6,095 nt of DNA from an uncultured Eubacteriales bacterium. Lineage in GTDB: Bacteria; Bacillota; Clostridia; Oscillospirales; Acutalibacteraceae. The notes beneath the pieces were generated by a model that saw nothing but the letters and a program-made list of their open reading frames with translations, ran no database searches and was not told the origin of the DNA. Position numbers and translations under genes: made by a program. Every line of letters begins with the position of its first letter. The stretch's first letter is position 1. Below are positions 1 through 6,059 of the stretch, in pieces. The stretch is from positions 1 to 6,095 of the forward strand of contig CAQJOC010000068.1 in the NCBI GenBank assembly GCA_948815685.1, read 5' to 3'.

Positions 1-300
1 CTTTATCTCTTTTGTTTTCCACACTATCTTCCGTCTATCTTCTTTTAGCACTGCCCGTTTTTTATTTCATAATCCGGTAATTTTTGGGCTGCCTCGTTAA
101 TCCATCTGTATACTATTCCAAACATTTTTGCTATCTTATTTATTGACATCCTTCCTATCCCATATATCATTATACACATCAATTTCCTTGCTTTTATTTT
201 TTCATTTGTCCTTCTGTCTCCCTTTATAAAATTACATCCACATTCTTTGCATAAATATCTTTGCCGTCCACAAACATTTCCATTTTTTACATTTTATCAT
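1..300 (-). pseudogene. IS1-family transposase InsA/InsAB', frameshifted and partial
   Basis: InsA of IS1 elements is a zinc-ribbon plus helix-turn-helix protein that binds the element ends; a -1 frameshift fuses it to the InsB' catalytic part. The best frame runs from about 293 down to a stop at 45-47. It reads NVKNGNVCGRQRYLC, then KECGCNF, then a helix-turn-helix-like stretch containing GIGRMSINKIAKMFG and YRWINEAAQKLPDYEI. The NG..GRQRYLC.ECG.NF pattern is characteristic of the family. The ATG at 298-300 has a good AAAGGAG site 8 nt upstream, but its frame (MIKCKKW...) differs from the zinc-ribbon frame, which has stops just upstream. The first CxxC of the ribbon is therefore lost. The turn of the helix-turn-helix also looks about four residues short (FGI directly joined to VYRWI). 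Next to the stop is an A AAA AAC heptamer, and the -1 frame stays open to position 1. The family call rests on motif recognition only. Confidence 0.65.
57..63 (-). promoter_or_regulatory. Candidate -1 ribosomal frameshift heptamer (A AAA AAC)
   Basis: On the minus strand the codons ATA AAA AAC place an A AAA AAC slippery heptamer exactly in the 0 frame, three codons before the stop at 45-47. The -1 frame then continues for 19 codons (starting RAVLKEDRRK) to the window edge. IS1 uses the same heptamer near the end of insA to make the InsAB' transposase. Poly-A runs are common in AT-rich DNA, so the match is suggestive rather than proof. Confidence 0.4.
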
Positions 301-301
301 T

Positions 302-323
302 CTAATCACTCCTTTGTGATTAG
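302..323 (-). promoter_or_regulatory. Hairpin enclosing the transposase ribosome binding site
   Basis: A perfect 8-bp inverted repeat, CTAATCAC and GTGATTAG, flanks a 6-nt loop. Read on the minus strand, the loop is AAAGGA, the ribosome binding site of the broken transposase gene, and the 3' arm ends one base before the ATG at 298-300. The fold would occlude initiation on long transcripts that read in from clpC. This is a known logic for insertion sequences such as IS10 and IS200. The stem is directly visible; its effect is inferred. Confidence 0.5.
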
Positions 324-389
324 TCTTTCCTCTTTTTTTATTTTTATCTATCTTTACATTAGAACTCTCACTATGCTTATTTTCGGCCT

Positions 390-2852
390 TTAGGAAATAA
401 TAAAATTTCCATCCTTAAAATCAAAGAATACTTTGTCACCTTTTTTTATCTTCTTTTCCAAAATTTGTTCAGATATTTTATTTTCTATTTCACTTTGAAT
501 CAACCGCCTGAGAGGTCTTGCACCATATGCCTCGTCAAATCCTTTCTCAGAGAGATTATCAATAACAGACTTGGAAAAACTTACTGAAATATTCATAGAT
601 TTTAAGTGTTTAGACAGTGCTTTAAGCATTCCTTTGGCAATAAGTTTTGTTTCTTCTTTGTTAAGCCTTTTAAATATTATTGTCTCATCGACTCTGTTTA
701 ACAGTTCAGGTTTGAAAACATTTTTGAGTTCTTTCATTATTTTATCGGTTATTACTTTTTCGTCATTTTCTTCGGCATTGAGTTGCGAAAATCCCAAAAG
801 CACACCTTTATCCGTGATAAATTTTGCTCCGATATTTGATGTCATAATTATTACTGTATTTTTAAAATTTACTTTTCTTCCCTGAGAATCCGTTAAATGG
901 CCATCTTCAAGTATTTGAAGAAGAATATTGAATACTTCCGGGTCAGCCTTTTCTATTTCATCAAAAAGAATAACAGAATAAGGCTTACGTCTGACTTTTT
1001 CAGTAAGTTGCCCTCCTTCACCATATCCCACATATCCGGGTGGTGAACCAATCAGCTTTGAGGAAGAATGTTTTTCCATAAATTCAGACATATCAAATCT
1101 TATAAGTGCATTTTCTGTTCCGAATACCGCTTCCGCAAGAGCCCTGCAAAGTTCTGTTTTTCCTACTCCGGTCGGACCTAAAAAAATAAATGAACCAATC
1201 GGGCGTTTTGGGTCCTTGACTCCGGTTCTGCCTCTTCTTATTGCTTTAGAAACTGCCGAAACCGCTTTGTCTTGCCCGATTACCCTTTTATGAAGTACTT
1301 CCTCCAGCTTTAAAAGACGCTCGGATTCTTCAGATGTTAGCTGAACCACCGGAACGGAAGTCCATTCGGATACAATACTTGCAATATCTGATATGCATAT
1401 TCTTTTATTTGTCCTATCCTTTTTTTCCCTCCATTTGTCTCTTTCGTCATTAAGTTCCGAAGCAAGTTTTTTTTCCATATCGCGAAGTCTTGCCGCCAAT
1501 TCAAAATCCTGATTATTAACAGCGGTCTCTTTTTCGGTTGCCAAAGAATTTACTCTTTTTTCAAGATTACTGATTTTTTCCGGTAAAGTATAAGCACTTA
1601 TCTTTACCCTTGATGCTGCTTCGTCTATTAAATCTATGGCTTTATCGGGGAGAAATCTATCTGATATATATCTGGAAGAAAGTTTGACTGCCGATTCTAT
1701 TGCAGTATCGGTAATTTCAATTTTATGAAAGTCTTCATATTTTGGTTTAAGACCTTTAACAATTTTAATTGCTTCTTCTTCGGAGGGCTCATCTATCATT
1801 ACCGGCTGAAATCTTCTTTCAAGTGCCGGGTCTTTTTCAATGTCTTTTCTGTATTCTTTTATAGTCGTTGCTCCGATTAATTGAAAATCTCCCTTTGTAA
1901 GTGATGGTTTAAGGATATTTGCGGCATCTGCGGAACCTTCTGCCGAACCTGTACCGACTATCGTATGGATTTCATCCAAAAAAAGTATTATATTTTTACT
2001 TTTTTTAACTTCGGCAATAAGAGATTTCACTCTTTCCTCAAAATCTCCCCTATATTTGGTTCCGGCAATTATGCCGGTTAAATCCAAAGAAATTATTCTT
2101 TTTCCTTTTATGGAATCCGGGACCGAACCATTGGCTATTTTTAGTGCCAATCCTTCCGCAACCGCAGTTTTTCCTACTCCCGGTTCTCCTATAAGACAGG
2201 GATTATTTTTTGTGCGTCTTGATAAAATTTGAATTACTCTGCTTATTTCTTTGTCTCTGCCTATTACAGGGTCAATATTTCCTAGCTCGGCCTCTTTTGT
2301 TAAATCTTTTCCGTATTTAGTTATAGAATCAGTTTTTTCCTTAGGTTTTGTCTTATTAATTCTCGGAAATATCATATTATTGAAACTATCGTTTTCTATT
2401 GGCTGAAACATTCCGTCTGTTGAAATATTTTCCAGTTTTCGAGAAACTTCTACCTTATTTATGCCCATTTCTCCTAAAAGCCTCATAGCATAACTGTCGC
2501 TTTCTTCTAAAATAGCAAGAAGTATGTGTTCCGTACCGATTAATCCATCTTCACTGTTTGTCGCCTTAAGTGCCGCATCTTTCAAAACCTTTTTTGTACG
2601 AGGCGTAAAGTCTTCTTCACTAACGGAATCCGGCATCCCTGTTCCTATTTCATCCTTTACAAGTGCCTCCACGTCACTTAAAATTATTCCCAGTTCTTCA
2701 AGAACAGCCGATGCTACACCATTTTTTTCGCTCAAAAGTCCAAGCAGGATATGTTCACTTCCGACATAGGTGTGTCCTAACTTTCCCGCTATATCGATAG
2801 CATTCTTGATTACATTTTCAGCTTTTTCGGTGAATTTATTAAATTTATCCAT
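390..2852 (-). CDS. clpC: ATP-dependent Clp protease ATP-binding subunit ClpC (Hsp100 unfoldase)
   Basis: This cytosolic hexameric AAA+ unfoldase feeds damaged or adaptor-tagged proteins to ClpP. It has 820 residues, close to the 810 of the Bacillus protein. Two Clp-N repeats lie at about 1-145; the SEH and TEH glutamates (E33, E108) match the phosphoarginine-recognising pair of B. subtilis ClpC. D1 has Walker A GEPGVGKT (222-229), Walker B FLDE (291-294), pore loop KYRG (266-269) and arginine finger RR (346-347). The middle domain with UVR-like NQDFELAARLRD (447-458) keeps the Phe (F450) used in MecA/resting-state contacts. D2 has GPTGVGKT (559-566), Walker B LFDE (629-632), pore loop GYVGYG (606-611), a ClpP-docking LGF (686-688) and sensor-2 GARPLRR (777-783). 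All catalytic motifs are intact. The ATG follows GAGGGTGA with normal spacing. No ctsR, mcsA or mcsB is adjacent and no CtsR or CIRCE operator is visible. Confidence 0.97.
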   Translation of the reverse strand: MDKFNKFTEKAENVIKNAIDIAGKLGHTYVGSEHILLGLLSEKNGVASAVLEELGIILSDVEALVKDEIGTGMPDSVSEEDFTPRTKKVLKDAALKATNSEDGLIGTEHILLAILEESDSYAMRLLGEMGINKVEVSRKLENISTDGMFQPIENDSFNNMIFPRINKTKPKEKTDSITKYGKDLTKEAELGNIDPVIGRDKEISRVIQILSRRTKNNPCLIGEPGVGKTAVAEGLALKIANGSVPDSIKGKRIISLDLTGIIAGTKYRGDFEERVKSLIAEVKKSKNIILFLDEIHTIVGTGSAEGSADAANILKPSLTKGDFQLIGATTIKEYRKDIEKDPALERRFQPVMIDEPSEEEAIKIVKGLKPKYEDFHKIEITDTAIESAVKLSSRYISDRFLPDKAIDLIDEAASRVKISAYTLPEKISNLEKRVNSLATEKETAVNNQDFELAARLRDMEKKLASELNDERDKWREKKDRTNKRICISDIASIVSEWTSVPVVQLTSEESERLLKLEEVLHKRVIGQDKAVSAVSKAIRRGRTGVKDPKRPIGSFIFLGPTGVGKTELCRALAEAVFGTENALIRFDMSEFMEKHSSSKLIGSPPGYVGYGEGGQLTEKVRRKPYSVILFDEIEKADPEVFNILLQILEDGHLTDSQGRKVNFKNTVIIMTSNIGAKFITDKGVLLGFSQLNAEENDEKVITDKIMKELKNVFKPELLNRVDETIIFKRLNKEETKLIAKGMLKALSKHLKSMNISVSFSKSVIDNLSEKGFDEAYGARPLRRLIQSEIENKISEQILEKKIKKGDKVFFDFKDGNFIIS

Positions 2853-2906
2853 ATAATCACCCTCATTACTATATAAAATCTATTTTTAATTAAAGTTTTT
2901 ATATAA

Positions 2907-2935
2907 ATTATATATGGTTTTTTATATTTATACAA
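2907..2935 (-). promoter_or_regulatory. Sigma-A-type promoter of clpC
   Basis: On the minus strand a TTGTAT -35 (2930-2935) is followed by a 17-bp spacer and a perfect TATAAT -10 (2907-2912). Transcription would start near 2900 and leave a leader of about 47 nt before the clpC ATG. The -10 lies within a 15-nt AT palindrome (2900-2914), which may be chance in such AT-rich DNA. No CtsR heptad repeat or CIRCE element overlaps it, so the stress control typical of clpC is not evident here. Confidence 0.6.
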
Positions 2936-2946
2936 TATATTTTATG

Positions 2947-4350
2947 TTAGATTGGGTGAATTTTATTCTCTAAGTCTAATGCTTTTTTATTTATAGAATA
3001 TTTTTTGTTTCTCCTTTCTTCAAAAAACTCCATCGCTACCTTAGGAAACTGTGCATACGACAATACGTCTTCCTCCTGTTCCATCCATTCGCTTATTTCT
3101 TGTCTAAGACCATCAAGCTCCGGCTTTAAAAGGTCTGCCGGTCGTACGGTTACCGGAGTTTCATCACCTATTATTTTTTTCTGAAATTCTTCTAATATTT
3201 TAACAGGTGTATTACCATATTTTCCTGCAACAAGTCCTTTAAATTCATTTGTACAAATTTTATATCTTTCACCTGATATCACGTTATAAACAGCCTGAGT
3301 ACCGACAATTTGAGAGGTCGGCGTAACAAGAGGAGGGTATCCTGCATCTTCACGAACTTTGGGGACTTCTTGCAAAACTTCTTTAAACTTCTCCTCTTTT
3401 CCGGCTTGTTTAAGCTGAGATAACAAATTTGAAAGCATTCCTCCGGGGACCTGGTATATAAGTGCCTTTGTATCTGTTGCGAGAAGTCTAGTATCTAAAA
3501 TTCCTGTTTCTATATATTTTTGTCGAATTTTCATAAAATAATCCCTTATTTTGCTTAAAGCCGAAAGGTCAAGACCTGTGTCGTATTCCGTATCCTTAAG
3601 TGCGGCAATAACCGCTTCAGTCGGTGTATGTGAAGTTCCCAATGCAAGTGGTGACATAGCCGTATCAACCATGGAAACACCTGCTTCTATTCCTTTGAGT
3701 ATACACATTGATGCCAATCCGGAAGTGTAATGAGTGTGAAGTTGAATCGGTAAATTTACAGTGTTTTTTAATTTTTTAACAAGTTCGAAGGTTCGGTACG
3801 GTGTTAAAAGTGCTGCCATATCCTTTATGCAGATTGAGTCGGCTCCCATATCTTCTATTTTTTTTGCATACTCTATATAATATTTGTCATCAAAAACCGG
3901 TCCGGTCGTATAAGATATAGCAATCTGTGCATGGATTTTTTCTTTTTTTGCTGCTTTGACTGCTGTCCTTAAATTTTCAGAATCATTTAAGGCGTCAAAA
4001 ACTCTGATTATATCTATTCCGTTTGCTGCCGATTTTTGTACAAAATATTCAACGACATCATCGGCATAATGACGATAGCCTAGCATATTTTGTCCCCTGA
4101 AAAGCATTTGAAGTTTTGTATTTTTACATTTTTTTCGAAGTATTCTTAACCTTTCCCAAGGGTCTTCTTTTAAGAATCTTAAACACGCGTCAAAGGTTGC
4201 ACCTCCCCAACATTCTAAAGAATAAAAGCCGACATTATCAAGTTGTTCCAATATAGGCAGCATATCTTCTATGGGCATACGTGTTGCTATTAGAGATTGA
4301 TGTGCATCCCTTAAAACTGTTTCCGTAATTCCGACTTGCTTTTTTTCCAT
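2947..4350 (-). CDS. Oxaloacetate decarboxylase alpha / pyruvate carboxylase subunit B-type carboxyltransferase, no biotin domain
   Basis: The protein belongs to the DRE-TIM/HMGL-like carboxyltransferases that move CO2 between oxaloacetate/pyruvate and a biotin carrier. It has 467 residues. The TIM barrel (about 5-300) shows ETVLRDAHQS (10-19, metal-binding D15), ECWGGATFD (46-54), FRGQN (84-88), IRVFDALND (115-123), CIKDMA (174-179, with K176 the expected carbamylated lysine) and QLHTHYTSG (203-211, metal ligands H205 and H207). The PYC/OADA domain follows, with VPGGMLSNL (301-309), REDAGYPPLVTPTSQIVG (333-350) and KYGNTP (377-382). It ends near 467 with no AMKM biotinylation site, whereas full OadA is near 590 residues, so biotin must come on a separate carrier. 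It starts at ATG after AAAGGGTGAG. Neither an OadB sodium-pump subunit nor a carrier protein is in the window, so OadA and PycB (or another transcarboxylase subunit) cannot be told apart. Confidence 0.9.
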   Translation of the reverse strand: MEKKQVGITETVLRDAHQSLIATRMPIEDMLPILEQLDNVGFYSLECWGGATFDACLRFLKEDPWERLRILRKKCKNTKLQMLFRGQNMLGYRHYADDVVEYFVQKSAANGIDIIRVFDALNDSENLRTAVKAAKKEKIHAQIAISYTTGPVFDDKYYIEYAKKIEDMGADSICIKDMAALLTPYRTFELVKKLKNTVNLPIQLHTHYTSGLASMCILKGIEAGVSMVDTAMSPLALGTSHTPTEAVIAALKDTEYDTGLDLSALSKIRDYFMKIRQKYIETGILDTRLLATDTKALIYQVPGGMLSNLLSQLKQAGKEEKFKEVLQEVPKVREDAGYPPLVTPTSQIVGTQAVYNVISGERYKICTNEFKGLVAGKYGNTPVKILEEFQKKIIGDETPVTVRPADLLKPELDGLRQEISEWMEQEEDVLSYAQFPKVAMEFFEERRNKKYSINKKALDLENKIHPI

Positions 4351-4453
4351 AAATACTCACCCTTTTTTACTTTCACTCTTTTTACCTTTACTATTTTTAT
4401 TATTACATTTTTATTTCTATCTTACTTCATATTTTTACCTTTTTATTTTATAT
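4339..4453 (-). other. C-free, purine-rich leader upstream of the carboxyltransferase gene
   Basis: Across 115 bp the plus strand has no G at all while holding about 22 C. The transcript leader of the carboxyltransferase gene, read on the minus strand, therefore contains no C. It is rich in A and G, with six GTAA tetramers and the AAAGGGTGAG ribosome binding site (4356-4365) near its 3' end. Without C it cannot form G-C pairs internally and should be nearly unstructured. A TTGACC -35-like element lies at 4454-4459, but the matching -10 at 17 bp is only AAAAAT. No convincing promoter is placed for this gene. Confidence 0.4.
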
Positions 4454-4533
4454 GGTCAAATAACTTAAAAAATATAAATTAAAAAAATTAATCTTTTATA
4501 CATAAAACGTCACAGGTAATTAAATTTCTTGAA

Positions 4534-4563
4534 TTTACTTTTTCTAAGTTGTTTAGCTATAAT
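4534..4563 (+). promoter_or_regulatory. Upstream promoter candidate for the symporter gene
   Basis: TTTACT (4534-4539, four of six bases matching the -35 consensus) is followed by an 18-bp spacer and a perfect TATAAT (4558-4563). Transcription would begin about 60 nt before the symporter start codon. The site points away from the divergent carboxyltransferase gene. Confidence 0.4.
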
Positions 4564-4575
4564 TTATATATAAAA

Positions 4576-4584
4576 TGATATAAT
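4576..4584 (+). promoter_or_regulatory. Extended -10 promoter candidate for the symporter gene
   Basis: The sequence TGATATAAT is a perfect extended -10 (TG-N-TATAAT), which can work without a good -35, and none is seen at the right distance. Transcription would start near 4591, leaving a leader of about 39 nt. The gene's GGAGGG ribosome binding site is at 4619-4624, five bases before the ATG. Confidence 0.45.
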
Positions 4585-4629
4585 CTAAAAGATAGAAAAT
4601 CTTTAGAAAAAAATATACGGAGGGATAAA

Positions 4630-5874
4630 ATGGCAAAAATATTAAAAAATAATACGTTTAGATTAATTACCGCCTTAATTTTAGGTGTAATATTTGGCGG
4701 GATTATGAAATTTCTTCCCGATTGGATGTACGTTGATGATATTATTGTAAATGGTTTTTTTAGACTTCTGGGGAATGGATTTTTGGAATTAGTAAAAATG
4801 ACTGTTATGCCTTTAGTATTTGTCTCCTTAGTGTGTGGAGTTTCTTCATTTGGAGATACTAAAAAATTGGGTTCCGTGGGAATAAAAACACTAACTGTAT
4901 TTTTTGTTACAACATTGATGGCAATTGTTCTTGCTATTTCTCTTGCCTTAATTTTCAAACCCGGTATAGGTCTTAATATGAATTTAGTTTCGCAAAATAC
5001 CCAGTACATACCCAAACAAGCAAAAAGCGTGATTGATATTATGCTTGATATTATTCCTAGCAACCCGATAAAAGCGATGTCAAAGGGAAATCTTTTACAA
5101 GTTTTGGTTTTTGCATTGTTTTTTGGAATTTCATTAGGAAGTGTAGGCAAAGAGGCTGAACCCTTAATTAAAATATTTTCAATAATAAATGATTGTATTA
5201 TGAAGATAGTTTCAATGATTATGGCGATAACGCCTATAGGAGTTTTTGCTTTAATTTCAAACACGGTTTATTCTATAGGTTTTGAATCATTACTGGGAAT
5301 TTTAAAGATGTCAATAGTAGTTGTTTTGGCTTTAGTAATACAAAGCTTTGTGGTTTATGGTCTTATATATAAACTATTTACAGGTTTTTCTTTTAAAAAA
5401 TTCTTAAAAAATTATACAAAAATAGCCGGAATTGCTTTTTCCACATCATCTAGTAATGCTGCACTGCCATTCAGCATGGAAATGATGGAAAAAATGGGTG
5501 TAAATAAGGCAATTTATAGGTTTGTACTACCGATTGGAGCAACAATAAATATGGCAGGAACAGCTGTTATGCAAGGTGTAAGTGCTGTATTTATAGCTCA
5601 GGCATATGGTCTGGATTTATCTTTATCTTCCATGATTACCATTACAGTAACGGCTATTCTTGCCTCTGTTGGAGCTGCCGGTGTTCCCGGAGTCGGAATG
5701 ATAATGATGACAATGGTACTCGAATCAGCGGGACTCCCTGTAGAAGGGATTGCTTTGATTCTAGGAATAGATAGACTTCTTGATATGCTCCGAACAGTTG
5801 TAAATGTAATGGGAGACTGTATTTGTGCAGTAGTGGTTGCCAAAAGTGAAAATGATATCAGCATTAAAGCATAG
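4630..5874 (+). CDS. Dicarboxylate/amino acid:cation symporter (DAACS family), probable glutamate/aspartate uptake
   Basis: This 414-residue membrane protein is of the glutamate transporter fold, importing substrate with sodium or protons. Visible landmarks are KMTVMPLVFVSLVCGV (56-71, second helix region), hairpin 1 with the serine motif STSSSNAALP (271-280), TM7 GATINMAGT (303-311), hairpin 2 VGAAGVPGVG (347-356) and TM8 GIDRLLDMLRTVVNVMGD (379-396). Alignment by eye to GltPh puts R388 at the side-chain-carboxylate arginine (R397) and D385 at the amino-group aspartate (D394), favouring acidic amino acids over plain dicarboxylates. N392 and D396 match its N401 and D405. The usual NMDGT is NMAGT here (A309), and the Na3 tyrosine of GltPh appears as F91, so cation coupling may differ. 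The length is normal and the start follows GGAGGG. It is divergent from the carboxyltransferase gene, which hints at shared acidic amino acid metabolism. Confidence 0.93.
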   Translation: MAKILKNNTFRLITALILGVIFGGIMKFLPDWMYVDDIIVNGFFRLLGNGFLELVKMTVMPLVFVSLVCGVSSFGDTKKLGSVGIKTLTVFFVTTLMAIVLAISLALIFKPGIGLNMNLVSQNTQYIPKQAKSVIDIMLDIIPSNPIKAMSKGNLLQVLVFALFFGISLGSVGKEAEPLIKIFSIINDCIMKIVSMIMAITPIGVFALISNTVYSIGFESLLGILKMSIVVVLALVIQSFVVYGLIYKLFTGFSFKKFLKNYTKIAGIAFSTSSSNAALPFSMEMMEKMGVNKAIYRFVLPIGATINMAGTAVMQGVSAVFIAQAYGLDLSLSSMITITVTAILASVGAAGVPGVGMIMMTMVLESAGLPVEGIALILGIDRLLDMLRTVVNVMGDCICAVVVAKSENDISIKA

Positions 5875-5914
5875 GTTAATAGAAAAAATCTTAAAGATAC
5901 CTAAAACTTTTTTT
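5872..5914 (+). terminator. Weak intrinsic terminator candidate after the symporter gene
   Basis: TAGGT at 5872-5876 (overlapping the stop codon) can pair with ACCTA at 5899-5903. Inside it, ATCT and AGAT form a smaller stem around TAA. A run of seven T follows at 5908-5914, with further T-rich sequence after it. The stem is short and AT-rich, so termination may be inefficient. Confidence 0.35.
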
Positions 5915-6059
5915 ATTTATTTTATGAGAGCTATCAAATTTTTATATATGAATTATTGTCATATTTACATTAGACATCCTGCGAAATTAAAATATACTTA
6001 TACATAAAAGATAAAAAATTAAGCCATAGTGAGAACCTTAAATTCGAAAAAAGCTTAAC

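Larger units (their letters stand above)
1..380 (-). mobile_element. IS1-family insertion sequence remnant, 5' end
   Basis: The minus strand carries the start of an IS1-type transposase region that runs out of the window at position 1. It begins about 10-20 bp beyond the clpC stop codon. The outer boundary is not certain. A CATAGTGAGA-containing segment around 365-380 lies about 70 bp upstream of the transposase start, roughly where the terminal inverted repeat sits in IS1, whose insA starts about 55 bp from its end. No target duplication can be tested because the far end is outside the window. The element reads in the same direction as clpC, so transcription leaving clpC enters it. Confidence 0.6.

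Noticed and set aside
44..52. TTTAGCACT, resembling the first half of a CIRCE heat-shock operator
   Set aside because: The second half (GAGTGCTAA at about 9 bp) is absent, and the bases lie inside the transposase remnant, not upstream of a gene.
571..885. Open frame on the plus strand opposite clpC (about 104 codons)
   Set aside because: It is antisense to the intact, conserved D2 part of clpC, has no ribosome binding site that I can see, and matches no known family; it is a shadow of the clpC codons.
2524..2769. Open frame on the plus strand opposite the clpC N-domain
   Set aside because: It lies wholly antisense to the Clp-N repeats, and its serine-rich composition is what reverse reading of that gene would give.
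4454..4460. GGTCAAA, a single CtsR-like heptad in the divergent intergenic region
   Set aside because: CtsR sites need two tandem heptads; only one is present, and it is upstream of the carboxyltransferase, not of a chaperone gene.
4505..4518. TGTGA half-site (minus strand) suggesting a CRP/FNR-like operator
   Set aside because: No matching TCACA half lies at the required 6-bp spacing.
4351..4629. Possible riboswitch, T-box or small RNA in the divergent intergenic region
   Set aside because: One half lacks C on one strand and the rest is very AT-rich; no paired helices, T-box motif or terminator hairpin could be found by eye.
4557..5264. Long open frame (235 codons) on the minus strand within the symporter gene
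   Set aside because: The plus-strand gene is an unmistakable conserved transporter. The minus frame has no family features beyond hydrophobic residues mirrored from the transporter codons.
5598..5864. Open frame on the minus strand opposite the symporter C-terminus
   Set aside because: It is antisense to the conserved hairpin 2 and TM8 region and has no recognisable start signal or family.
353..5974. Exact 11-bp direct repeat TTTACATTAGA at 353-363 and 5964-5974
   Set aside because: An AT-rich 11-mer repeating once in 6 kb of such DNA is expected by chance, and the flanks do not align further.
5964..5990. CATTAGACATCC... stretch that looks like a possible insertion sequence end
   Set aside because: It only resembles terminal repeats in general; no transposase coding or matching inverted partner is visible in the window.
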